Of a stretch of 64,000 bases of DNA, positions 53,878-61,462 are shown in pieces (the stretch's first letter is position 1; every line of letters begins with the position of its first letter). The notes below the pieces were generated by a model. The model saw nothing but the letters and a program-made list of their open reading frames with translations, searched no databases and was not told the origin of the DNA. The translations under genes were made by a program, and so were the position numbers. The stretch comes from Pedobacter sp. AJM (GTDB lineage: Bacteria; Bacteroidota; Bacteroidia; Sphingobacteriales; Sphingobacteriaceae): positions 1-64,000 of the forward strand of contig NZ_NHOT01000012.1 of NCBI RefSeq assembly GCF_002197755.1, given 5' to 3'.

Positions 53878-53903
53878 TTCGTTAATCATTATTAGGATAG
53901 AAA

Positions 53904-56501
53904 ATGGCGGTAAGGGGAAACCAGTTTAAAACCAATACATTCAGAGATAAAGGTGCTGAAAATGCATCAGGCAGGTCATCTTTTAATCGCCAGCCTAAAG
54001 GAAAAAGAGAGTATCTGCCGAGCTTCGACTTGCAGGATGGCCGTGCTGTGAAAATTGCAGGACTGTTTTTTGTCATCCTTTCCTTATATTTCTTAATCGC
54101 TTTTACGTCCTATTTATTTACCTGGCAGGACGATCAGAGTTATGTGATCGACGCCAACGGCGGCTGGGGGAATTTATTCAAGACAGCAGAGGAGTTGAAA
54201 GATGCCGGTGTGACTACGCCTGTTGTTCAGAACTGGCTGGGAAAGTTCGGTGCGCTGTTATCGCATCAGTTTATTTATGAGTGGTTTGGCATTGCCTCCT
54301 TTTTATTTGTACTGGCGTTTTTTATTATCGGCTACCGCTTATTGTTTAAAGTCAAAATCCTTTCCATTTCTAAAACACTGGGGTATAGTTTTTTCTTTCT
54401 GTTGTTCATTTCCCTAACCTTAGGTTTTGCACATGGCTTCTGGGCAGAATCGCCACATTATGTAGAAGGTGAGTTTGGCTACTGGAGCAACAAATTACTG
54501 GCTGCGCAGATTGGTGCCGCCGGGGTTGCCGGTTTAATTGCCTTTGCAGGCTTATCCATTCTGATCATTGCCTATAACATTGATTTTAAATTTCCCGAAC
54601 GTAAAGAAAAGGAAGTTTATCTCGACAATGAAACGCCTGATTTTGTAAATGAGGTGCGCGAGAAATTTGCCAACAAAAGAGAAGAAGATGAACGCTCTGC
54701 ACCAATCGAATTTCCTGTTCGGGATAAATCGGGAACAGGAAATGAAAGAAAGCAGCAGAACGTGGTTTTACAGCCCAGCCGGTTTGAACAAAAAGAAGTA
54801 GAAGATGTGGTAATTGCACCAGTAGTGTTATCGCCAATGGCCACCAATTTACCCATTGCCACTTCGGTGGCTGAATCCATGCCCCTAACAGTTGAGCCTG
54901 TAATTGATGAAGAAAAAGAACCTGTTTTTACCATAGAAAAAACAGAAGAAGATAAAAAATCAGATGACCTGGTCGAACAGTTTGGTAATTACGATGAAAA
55001 GCTGGATTTGTCCGGCTATAAATACCCTACGGTAGATTTACTGGAAAATTATGGTACCAATAAGATTTCAGTTAATGCCGAAGAACTGGAAGCCAATAAA
55101 AACAAGATTGTAGAAACCCTTAATCATTATAACATCGAAATTGATAAGATTAAGGCAACCATTGGTCCAACGGTTACGCTCTATGAAATTATCCCGGCAC
55201 CTGGTGTCCGGATTTCAAAGATCAAAAACCTGGAAGATGATATTGCACTCTCTTTAGCGGCATTAGGGATCCGGATTATTGCACCCATGCCCGGAAAAGG
55301 AACCATTGGTATTGAAGTACCGAATCAACATCCGGAAATGGTGCCGATGCGCAGTATTCTGAACACCGAAAAATGGACATCCAATACGATGGATCTGCCG
55401 ATCGCACTCGGTAAAACGATCAGTAATGAAGTTTTTATTGCTGATTTAGCCAAAATGCCCCACTTATTGGTTGCCGGGGCAACAGGGCAGGGTAAGTCAG
55501 TAGGGATTAACTCCATACTGGTTTCGCTGTTATTTAAAAAACATCCTGCACAGTTAAAATTTGTACTGGTTGATCCGAAAAAAGTAGAATTAACCTTATT
55601 CAACAGAATTGAACGCCATTTCCTGGCCAAGCTACCGGGAGAAGCGGATGCGATCATCACCGACACCAAAAAGGTGGTAAACACCCTGAATTCACTTTGT
55701 ATCGAGATGGATCAGCGCTATGATCTATTGAAAGATGCACAGGTCAGAAACCTGAAGGAATACAATGATAAATTCATCAAACGGAAGTTAAATCCAAACA
55801 ACGGACACCGCTTTTTACCTTTTATTGTATTGGTGGTGGATGAGTTCGCCGATTTAATGATGACCGCTGGTAAAGAAGTGGAGGCGCCCATTGCCCGTTT
55901 GGCACAGCTGGCACGGGCCATCGGGATTCACCTGGTACTGGCGACACAGCGTCCGTCTGTGAATATCATTACCGGAACCATCAAAGCCAACTTCCCGGCC
56001 AGGTTAGCCTTCAGGGTTTTATCTAAAATTGATTCGCGTACCATTTTGGATAGTGGTGGTGCCGACCAGCTGATCGGCAGGGGAGATATGCTCTTATCTA
56101 CCGGAAGCGACTTAATCCGCCTACAATGTGCATTTGTGGATACACCAGAGGTGGATCGGATTTCTGAATTTATCGGCAATCAACGTGGTTATGCTGATGC
56201 GTATCAACTGCCTGAATATATCGATGAAGCTGGTGAAGGCAGTAAGGCAGATTTTGATCCGAATGAGCGTGATAAGTTTTTTGAGGATGCTGCAAGGCTG
56301 ATTGTGATGCACCAGCAAGGTTCTACCTCCCTCATTCAGCGTAAACTGAAGCTGGGCTATAACCGTGCCGGCCGGATCATTGATCAACTGGAAGCTGCCG
56401 GTATTGTCGGTCCTTTTGAAGGCAGTAAGGCACGTGAAGTTTTATATCCGGATGAATATTCTTTGGAACAATTCTTGAATGAGATGAATAGCAAAGATTA
56501 G
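53904..56501 (+). CDS. ftsK: DNA translocase FtsK
   Basis: 865 residues. Four membrane helices lie in the first ~220 residues, then an acidic/proline-poor linker (about 230-370), then the RecA-like motor: Walker A GATGQGKS (about 527-534), Walker B FIVLVVDEFADLM (about 641-653), and arginine-finger segments AFRVLSKIDSRTILDSGGADQLIGRGDML. The C-terminal winged-helix gamma domain is DAARLIVMHQQGSTSLIQRKLKLGYNRAGRIIDQLEAAGIVGPFEGSKAREVL, which reads KOPS-like sites. It pumps chromosome DNA through the closing septum. LolA follows at 60 bp. Confidence 0.95.
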   Translation: MAVRGNQFKTNTFRDKGAENASGRSSFNRQPKGKREYLPSFDLQDGRAVKIAGLFFVILSLYFLIAFTSYLFTWQDDQSYVIDANGGWGNLFKTAEELKDAGVTTPVVQNWLGKFGALLSHQFIYEWFGIASFLFVLAFFIIGYRLLFKVKILSISKTLGYSFFFLLFISLTLGFAHGFWAESPHYVEGEFGYWSNKLLAAQIGAAGVAGLIAFAGLSILIIAYNIDFKFPERKEKEVYLDNETPDFVNEVREKFANKREEDERSAPIEFPVRDKSGTGNERKQQNVVLQPSRFEQKEVEDVVIAPVVLSPMATNLPIATSVAESMPLTVEPVIDEEKEPVFTIEKTEEDKKSDDLVEQFGNYDEKLDLSGYKYPTVDLLENYGTNKISVNAEELEANKNKIVETLNHYNIEIDKIKATIGPTVTLYEIIPAPGVRISKIKNLEDDIALSLAALGIRIIAPMPGKGTIGIEVPNQHPEMVPMRSILNTEKWTSNTMDLPIALGKTISNEVFIADLAKMPHLLVAGATGQGKSVGINSILVSLLFKKHPAQLKFVLVDPKKVELTLFNRIERHFLAKLPGEADAIITDTKKVVNTLNSLCIEMDQRYDLLKDAQVRNLKEYNDKFIKRKLNPNNGHRFLPFIVLVVDEFADLMMTAGKEVEAPIARLAQLARAIGIHLVLATQRPSVNIITGTIKANFPARLAFRVLSKIDSRTILDSGGADQLIGRGDMLLSTGSDLIRLQCAFVDTPEVDRISEFIGNQRGYADAYQLPEYIDEAGEGSKADFDPNERDKFFEDAARLIVMHQQGSTSLIQRKLKLGYNRAGRIIDQLEAAGIVGPFEGSKAREVLYPDEYSLEQFLNEMNSKD

Positions 56502-56561
56502 ATTAAACCAATCGTAAAAAATCTACTCTGACCTTTCACAAGAAAATTTAAAAGCACAAAA

Positions 56562-57212
56562 ATGAAGAAATTAATTTCAGCAGTCATGGTGGTTGTTGCC
56601 TTTACCACATCAACTTATGCCCAGACTGATGCCAGGGCTAAAGCAATTTTAGCAGAAGTAAGTAAAAAATATAAGTCGTACAACGTAGTTAAAACAGATT
56701 TTTCTTTCACATTGGATAACCCCAAAGCAAAGGTGAAGGAAACACAGCAAGGTACCTTGTATGTTAAGGCCAACTCCAATAAGTATAAGGTGGCCATGAC
56801 CAATCAGGAATTGTTCAGTGATGGTAAAAGCCAGTGGACTTATCTTAAAAAAGACAAAGAAGTTCAGGTGAGTAACGTAGATAACAGTGGTGATGCCATT
56901 AATCCGGCTAAAATCTTTACCGTTTATGAAAAAGGTTTTAAATATGTTTATACCGGGGAAGAAAAGGCTGGTGCGAAAACCTATCAGATGATTGATTTAA
57001 CACCGGTTGATACCAAAAAATCAATCTTTAAAGTTCGCTTAAGTATTGATAAGGCTGCCAAACAGATTGCAAATGTGGTGTTGTTTGATAAGAATGGAAA
57101 CAAATACACGTATAACGTGAAAACTTTCTCGCCCAATGTGAATGTACCGGAAACGACTTTTGCCTTTGATGCCAAAAAATATCCTGGTGTGGAAGTAGTT
57201 GATTTGCGGTAA
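56562..57212 (+). CDS. lolA: LolA-like outer-membrane lipoprotein carrier
   Basis: 216 residues with a signal peptide (MKKLISAVMVVVAFTTSTYA, cut before QTD). The mature part is beta-rich with the LolA pattern: VVKTDFSFTLDNPKAKVKETQQGTLYVKANSNKYKVAMTNQELFSDGKSQWTYLKKDKEVQVSN and a C-terminal FAFDAKKYPGVEVVDL. It would shuttle lipoproteins across the periplasm. LolA next to ftsK is a common order in many bacteria and supports the call. Confidence 0.88.
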   Translation: MKKLISAVMVVVAFTTSTYAQTDARAKAILAEVSKKYKSYNVVKTDFSFTLDNPKAKVKETQQGTLYVKANSNKYKVAMTNQELFSDGKSQWTYLKKDKEVQVSNVDNSGDAINPAKIFTVYEKGFKYVYTGEEKAGAKTYQMIDLTPVDTKKSIFKVRLSIDKAAKQIANVVLFDKNGNKYTYNVKTFSPNVNVPETTFAFDAKKYPGVEVVDLR

Positions 57213-57482
57213 CAGCTTCAGCAGACGGCGCTTGTTTCAGCGCTATAGATATGATAAGCGATTTAATCAGGATATTCCCTGGTTAGATCGCTTTTTCTTT
57301 GATATACCTTTTACTTCCTATTTAATTACAAGTCATGCGTATCCACTGGATATCCGGTTTTGTAATTTAAGTTCTTTTTTAGTTACGGGAACGATTGCAT
57401 AGATATATATGATTTATGATACATTATTGTAGTTTAATTATTAATTTCATCATCATTAATAACCAAATATAATTCTATTATC
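57213..57482. other. Intergenic region before the PL9-like gene (270 bp)
   Basis: AT-rich. I see no terminator with a T-run, no repeat and no exact TAnnTTTG box. A 67-codon frame beginning in the lolA end is a chance frame. Confidence 0.35.
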
Positions 57483-58385
57483 ATGAAAAAAAACTCAGGT
57501 ATTCTCGTACTCGGGATGGCTATTGCATTGTTCGGATGCAAGAAAGACAACACTACAACGGCTGAAGTTGCAGATGGTCAATCCATCGTTCAGCCAAACA
57601 AATTGGGATTGGCAGCTGCGGCTGTAAGTGCTACAGTAACTACTGAAGCAGCTTTAAAAACTGCCATATCAAATGCCCAACCGGGCGATGTGATCACGGT
57701 AAGTGGTACCATCTATCTCACCAGCACCCTGCAGTTACTTAAAAGTGGTACATCCGGTTCTAAAATTAATTTTACCGGTGGCATATTGGATTGTTCCCGT
57801 ATTTCCGGTGCCAACTGGGGTGTAAAAGTAAATGGAAGTTACTGGAATATTACCAATATGACGATCAGAAACGCACCTGACTGCGGGATTGTTTTCCAAA
57901 CCGGGGGCTACAATTATGTCAATAAGGTAACAACCTATGGAAACAAAGATTCCGGACTTCAGATTTATAACGGCGGTCACCATAACAGCATTAATAATTC
58001 CACCTCATACGATAATTATGATGTGGCCAATGGAGGTGAAAATGCAGATGGTTATGCCTGTAAGTTATCTGCCGGAGCGGGTAATCAGTTTAACGCCTGC
58101 AATGCCTACCACAATTCTGATGATGGCTGGGATTTATACGGACAACCTTATACGGTTGTCATGAACAATTGTACGGCCACCAATAATGGTTATGGTACCA
58201 ATGGTGATGGAAATGGCTTCAAGCTGGGCAGTGCCGGGCAAAATGTTGCGCATACGGTGACCAATTGCACCGCCAGCAATAACAAAGGAAGCGGTTATGA
58301 TGGAAATGGAAATGCTGGCCACATCACAACCACAGGCAGCGGTGGCTCCGGTAATGTAAAAGGACTTTTTAACCGGATTAACTAA
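57483..58385 (+). CDS. PL9-like right-handed parallel beta-helix lipoprotein
   Basis: 300 residues. The signal ends in a lipobox (AIALFGCKKD), so it is a lipoprotein. The body has beta-helix coils with many N and G: GGILDCSRISGANWGVKVNGSYWNITNMTIRNAPDCGIVFQTGG, NADGYACKLSAGAGNQFNACNAYHNSDDGWDLYGQPYTVVMNNC. NADGYACKL...NSDDGWDLY is the core pattern of pectate lyase family 9, with acidic residues and K where PL9 enzymes have their calcium and catalytic base. At 300 residues it is at the short end. The substrate is likely pectin-like polysaccharide, but no sus-like genes are adjacent. Confidence 0.78.
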   Translation: MKKNSGILVLGMAIALFGCKKDNTTTAEVADGQSIVQPNKLGLAAAAVSATVTTEAALKTAISNAQPGDVITVSGTIYLTSTLQLLKSGTSGSKINFTGGILDCSRISGANWGVKVNGSYWNITNMTIRNAPDCGIVFQTGGYNYVNKVTTYGNKDSGLQIYNGGHHNSINNSTSYDNYDVANGGENADGYACKLSAGAGNQFNACNAYHNSDDGWDLYGQPYTVVMNNCTATNNGYGTNGDGNGFKLGSAGQNVAHTVTNCTASNNKGSGYDGNGNAGHITTTGSGGSGNVKGLFNRIN

Positions 58386-58519
58386 GATCCTGCGCTTCGT
58401 GAAAGGTTCAGTTGGAAACAGCTGAACCTTTTTTGTTTTATTTAAAGCAGATTTCAGGTATATCGTAGGACCATATATGGCTTTTTTTGAAAAGCAATAG
58501 CCGTAATGCTTAGGTTGCA

Positions 58520-58583
58520 GCAGTCCCGCCATTCGCTATAGGCCCGATGAAGAATCGGGCGCTGCCGCTGCTGTCGGGTTTAG
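58520..58583 (-). repeat. REP-like palindromic element, CTAAACCCGA...GCGGGACTGC family, copy 2
   Basis: Reverse-strand relative of 18085-18150. Read on the minus strand it begins CTAAACCCGA, contains an inner hairpin GCCCGATT...AATCGGGC-like (CCCGAT/ATCGGG around TCTTC-type loop) and ends GCGGGACTGC. Ends are conserved while the inner stem differs, as expected of a REP-like family. Confidence 0.6.
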
Positions 58584-58646
58584 GTGGCCTGGTGCTTTTA
58601 AGAGACAATAAGTGTCGAGGATCTGGATGACAGGTTTACAAACAAT

Positions 58647-58727
58647 CATCATCCCGACCGTAGCGGAGAGATCTTTTAATCCAGTCCAAAGATCTCTCCA
58701 CTCCGCATTGCTCCGGTCGGGATGACG
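58647..58727. repeat. Long palindromic element, CATCCCGACCG...CGGTCGGGATG
   Basis: The 11-bp perfect outer arms CATCCCGACCG (58650-58660) and CGGTCGGGATG (58714-58724) enclose GCGGAGAGATCTTT and AAAGATCTCTCC arms with a small loop. It is a strong, near-continuous hairpin of about 75 nt in the 500-bp gap after the PL9-like gene. Its architecture matches the CGTCATTGC-type elements elsewhere, but the sequence is different. Confidence 0.65.
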
Positions 58728-58879
58728 CCAATCTTAGCATATGCCATTGATAAAATGATAGGGCTTTCATGATCGATTGTTAATAGAACCCCAATTTTCT
58801 GGATATTTTTATTTTAGAAATGAACATGGTGATTGATAAAATTTTCATCATGTATTTATGAATGCTCCACAGATTTCTC

Positions 58880-58887
58880 TAAGTTTG
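58880..58887 (+). promoter_or_regulatory. Promoter -7 box TAAGTTTG, 5 nt before ATG
   Basis: Exact TAnnTTTG ending five bases before the ATG at 58893. Predicts a leaderless message. No clear -33 box. Confidence 0.45.
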
Positions 58888-58892
58888 TTCTA

Positions 58893-59165
58893 ATGTCGTT
58901 GCCTTTAACCAATCATTCATTAGAAAAATTAGAGCAATTGCTTTTGGCGATGGGTTTTAAGGTTCGTTATGAAAAAGGAAACTTTAAAACCGGCTCTTGC
59001 CTGTTGGAGCATAACAGGATAATCGTGGTCAATAAGTTTTCAAACCTGGAAGGGAAAATCGCAGCCCTGGTTGCCCTGATTAAGCAAACCAGTCCTGATG
59101 TACATCTGTTGGATGAAAAACAACGGCAATTTTTTCATACACTACAGCAAACGGAGTTATTTTGA
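58893..59165 (+). CDS. Small protein of unknown function
   Basis: 90 residues from the ATG at 58893 (MSLPLTNHSLEKLEQLLLAMGFKVRYEKGNFKTGSCLLEH); the longer frame from 58833 would cross the promoter box. It is soluble, with strand-helix character and a conserved-looking core KVRYEKGNFKTGSCLLEHNRIIVVNKFSNLEGKIAALVALIKQ. I recall similar proteins beside metallo-hydrolase genes in Bacteroidota but know no function. The next gene starts 49 bp later on the same strand, so the two are probably cotranscribed. Confidence 0.72.
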   Translation: MSLPLTNHSLEKLEQLLLAMGFKVRYEKGNFKTGSCLLEHNRIIVVNKFSNLEGKIAALVALIKQTSPDVHLLDEKQRQFFHTLQQTELF

Positions 59166-59214
59166 TACAGATAAAGACAGCAGATGACATGTTAAGAAAG
59201 GAAGGTCATATACA

Positions 59215-59979
59215 ATGAAAGTTACTTTCTTAGGTACCGGCACTTCACAGGGCGTTCCGGTAATTGCCTGTGATTGCGAAGTTTGCCGCTCTGATGATCG
59301 GAAAAATAACCGGTTAAGGACTTCTGTTTTAATAGAAACCGGAGATAAAACCATTGTAGTGGATAGCGGGCCTGATTTCCGGTATCAGCTTCTTCGTGCG
59401 CAGGTAAAGGATCTGGATGCGGTACTGTTTACACATGAACATAAGGATCACATTGCAGGTTTAGACGATATCAGGCCGTTTAATTACCTGTTGCAAAAGG
59501 TAATAGATGTTTATGCCACCGAAAGGGTTCAAACGGCTTTAAAAAGGGAGTTCTATTATATTTTTGCGGAAACCAAATACCATGGTTTGCCGCAAATTAA
59601 CCTGCATACCGTTACCAATGGAGAAGATTTTAAAATTGGCGAAACGACCATCATTCCACTTGAAGTAATGCACCATTTATTGCCGATTACAGGCTACCGG
59701 ATTGGCGACTTTACGTACATCACCGATGCCAAAACCATATCAGAACAGAGTTTTGAAAAAATAAAAGGAACAAAAATATTGGTGATTAATGCATTACAGA
59801 AAGAACCCCATATTTCACATTTTACTCTGGACGAAGCCATTGCCTTTGCAGAAAAGGTTGGGGCAGAAACGACGTACCTGACACATATCAGCCATAATTT
59901 AGGCCTACATGCGGAGGTAGAAAAAGATTTACCAGCGCATATCAGGCTGGCTTATGACGGGCTGAATTTCGAATGTTAG
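59215..59979 (+). CDS. MBL-fold metallo-hydrolase (PhnP/lipoate-protein-ligase-associated type)
   Basis: 254 residues. MKVTFLGTGTSQGVPVIACDCEVC is the hallmark start, with the cysteine pair of the PhnP-like group (CDCEVCRS). The metal-binding signature THEHKDHIAGLDDIRPFN (HxHxDH variant) is near 80-97, the LEVMHHLLPITGYRIGDFTYITDAK histidine near 151, and LTHISHNLG near 227. It is most likely a phosphodiesterase or cyclic-phosphate hydrolase. It is preceded by GGAAGG, one of the few purine-rich leader sites seen here. Confidence 0.88.
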   Translation: MKVTFLGTGTSQGVPVIACDCEVCRSDDRKNNRLRTSVLIETGDKTIVVDSGPDFRYQLLRAQVKDLDAVLFTHEHKDHIAGLDDIRPFNYLLQKVIDVYATERVQTALKREFYYIFAETKYHGLPQINLHTVTNGEDFKIGETTIIPLEVMHHLLPITGYRIGDFTYITDAKTISEQSFEKIKGTKILVINALQKEPHISHFTLDEAIAFAEKVGAETTYLTHISHNLGLHAEVEKDLPAHIRLAYDGLNFEC

Positions 59980-60013
59980 CGTTATCTAACCTAAAAGCTT
60001 CAGTCATTTGTGA

Positions 60014-60652
60014 TCAAAAAATGAAACTGCCGCAATACGTACTCCCAGATATCTCCATTCTATCGTCTGCAATGAAAGCCATCCAGGTGTGAAATGTATT
60101 TCCTTTATAAAAAGAAGGAATTTCCAGGCTTTCCCTTTCTTTTGACCGTCTGGCGCCGCTTGTTTCATAGATGGCCGTTTTGTTGTCCACATCATAAACC
60201 ATTAACATCACCTGGTCATTTTGCCTGGTGTAATCGCCGTTAGCATTATCCGTCCAGCTGAAATGTACACCCTCATCGTCGTGTTCCAGCTTAACCCCCT
60301 CCACACCGCTGAGGTTTCCAAAGCTTAAACGCACAGCGGCATAGTCAATTTCGCCGGCGGCATTTTGGGCATTCAGCATGTTATAGGATTTCGCCACATT
60401 ATGGGCGGTCATTTCGCGCTTTTTCGACTCCAGGTTAAAACCAATCCGGATAAAACCAACTATAGGGCTCAAGAAGGTCTGCATCATAGTAAAACGGGAT
60501 CTGCAGGCCTTTTGATCAGCAGTACCGGTTTTGTTTTTGATGGATTTTCTGCGTTTACTCCTGATCACCCATTTCCCGTTCAGGTAATAACCGGTCACGG
60601 CGCCCACCGACCCGGTGAAACCCCCGTTAATTCCGTTTTCTATTTTTCCCAT
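60014..60652 (-). CDS. DUF6266 family protein
   Basis: 212 residues. The opening MGKIENGINGGFTGSVGAVTGYYLNGKWVIRSKRRKSIKNKTG is characteristic of DUF6266, common in Pedobacter. It is followed by QKACRSRFTMMQTFLSPIVGFIRIGFN and beta-rich C-terminal segments (HFSWTDNANGDYTRQNDQVMLMVYDV). There is no signal peptide. Function unknown. No homologue sits next to it. Confidence 0.82.
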   Translation of the reverse strand: MGKIENGINGGFTGSVGAVTGYYLNGKWVIRSKRRKSIKNKTGTADQKACRSRFTMMQTFLSPIVGFIRIGFNLESKKREMTAHNVAKSYNMLNAQNAAGEIDYAAVRLSFGNLSGVEGVKLEHDDEGVHFSWTDNANGDYTRQNDQVMLMVYDVDNKTAIYETSGARRSKERESLEIPSFYKGNTFHTWMAFIADDRMEISGSTYCGSFIF

Positions 60653-60969
60653 GATGGCATTAGTTTATGTAATACAATATAGCAAATTGCTGATTAATAA
60701 ACCAATAAGTTGTATTTGCTTCTGACTTACGCCGGCTTTTATTCGGGTACAATTGTCAGAAGTCCGACGAAACCCCGACTTAAATGCGGCGAAAGTCCGT
60801 CAAAACAGTTAGGCGGTTGTATCTGCCTTTATATGGTGTCCCACAACTAAAATAAGGTTACCATAGGAAGTTGTGTTACTGTATCGGGTTGACCAGGTTA
60901 AGATTAGCTTTCTAGAATATCAGTTCAAAAAATATTTGATGAATGTTGCAAAGCGCTATGGTTAATTTA
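60653..60969. other. Intergenic region upstream of the tRNA-Leu(GAG) locus (317 bp)
   Basis: Contains the DUF6266 leader and the upstream part of the tRNA promoter. I see short words (TCCGACGAAACCCCGAC, GCGGCGAAAGTCCG) but no full hairpin, ORF or repeat copy. Confidence 0.35.
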
Positions 60970-60977
60970 TATATTTG
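60970..60977 (+). promoter_or_regulatory. Promoter -7 box TATATTTG of the tRNA-Leu(GAG) locus
   Basis: Exact TAnnTTTG. TTG at 60946-60948 gives a spacer of about 21 nt. It lies 12 bp before the first, broken tRNA copy, so both that fragment and the intact tRNA would be in the same transcript. Confidence 0.6.
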
Positions 60978-60988
60978 CAACAATTCAA

Positions 60989-61030
60989 ACCCAGGTGGGC
61001 GGTCCCGATAGCTATCGGGATGGTAGACGC
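60989..61030 (+). pseudogene. 5' tRNA-Leu fragment broken by an 18-bp palindrome
   Basis: ACCCAGGTGGGCGG and TGGTAGACGC match the acceptor/D-arm part of the intact tRNA at 61056. Between them, in the D-loop position, stands TCCCGATAGCTATCGGGA (61003-61020), a perfect 18-bp palindrome. After the D-arm the similarity stops. It cannot fold as a tRNA. Confidence 0.75.
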
Positions 61031-61055
61031 TTTCGGGAATGATTAAGTAGTAAAT

Positions 61056-61139
61056 ACCCAGGTGGCGAAATTGGTAGACGCACCAGCTTGAGGGGCTGGC
61101 GCCTGTATGGGTGTGGGAGTTCGAATCTCCTCTTGGGTA
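61056..61139 (+). tRNA. tRNA-Leu (anticodon GAG), intact
   Basis: 84 nt. Acceptor ACCCAGG/CTTGGGT (one G-U), discriminator A, D-arm GGCGAAATTGGTAGACGC, anticodon stem CCAGC/GCTGG around TTGAGGG (anticodon GAG), class II variable arm, T-loop TTCGAAT. CCA is not encoded. It is the only complete copy among three similar sequences here. Confidence 0.95.
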
Positions 61140-61140
61140 C

Positions 61141-61175
61141 AAAGAGTTTGGTTTTTACCAAACTCTTTCTTGTTA
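61141..61175 (+). terminator. Terminator after tRNA-Leu(GAG)
   Basis: AAAGAGTTTGG / CCAAACTCTTT perfect 11-bp stem with a TTTTTA loop, followed by CTTGTT. It ends 9 bp before the ATG of the GIY-YIG gene, so that gene depends on read-through or an internal start. Confidence 0.75.
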
Positions 61176-61176
61176 T

Positions 61177-61461
61177 ATGGCGTCAGTTTATATTCTTTTC
61201 TCCAAAAAATTGAACCGTTATTATACTGGTAGTTGCCTGGATTTATCCCAACGACTAGATGAGCATTTACAAGGTGTTTATCCTGATAGTTTTACGAGCA
61301 AAGCTACTGACTGGGAACTTTTTCTTCATATCAATGATTTGGCATACCAGCAAGCCAGACAGATTGAACTGCATATTAAAAAAATGAAAAGTAGAACTTA
61401 CATAGAAAACCTAAAAAAATACGAAGATATTCAGACCAAGCTGATTATGCTGTACAGATAA
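61177..61461 (+). CDS. GIY-YIG nuclease domain protein
   Basis: 94 residues from the ATG at 61177 (MASVYILFSKKLNRYYTGSCLDLSQRLDEHLQG). The longer frame from 61111 would read through the tRNA and its terminator and is rejected. VYIL...YYTG is the GIY-YIG strand pair (T in place of I), with the R of RLDEH and the helix RQIELHIKKMKSRTYIENL completing the single-domain nuclease common in Bacteroidota. The gene lies between the intact tRNA-Leu and a broken tRNA-Leu copy that begins 1 bp after its stop, so it looks inserted at, or mobilised with, the tRNA. Confidence 0.9.
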   Translation: MASVYILFSKKLNRYYTGSCLDLSQRLDEHLQGVYPDSFTSKATDWELFLHINDLAYQQARQIELHIKKMKSRTYIENLKKYEDIQTKLIMLYR

Positions 61462-61462
61462 T

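Noticed and set aside
57199-57402. 67-codon frame after lolA
   Set aside because: Starts within lolA in another frame; no similarity or motif recognisable.
60912-61142. 76-codon minus-strand frame over the tRNA-Leu locus
   Set aside because: It is the complement of the tRNA copies and the inserted palindrome, not a gene.
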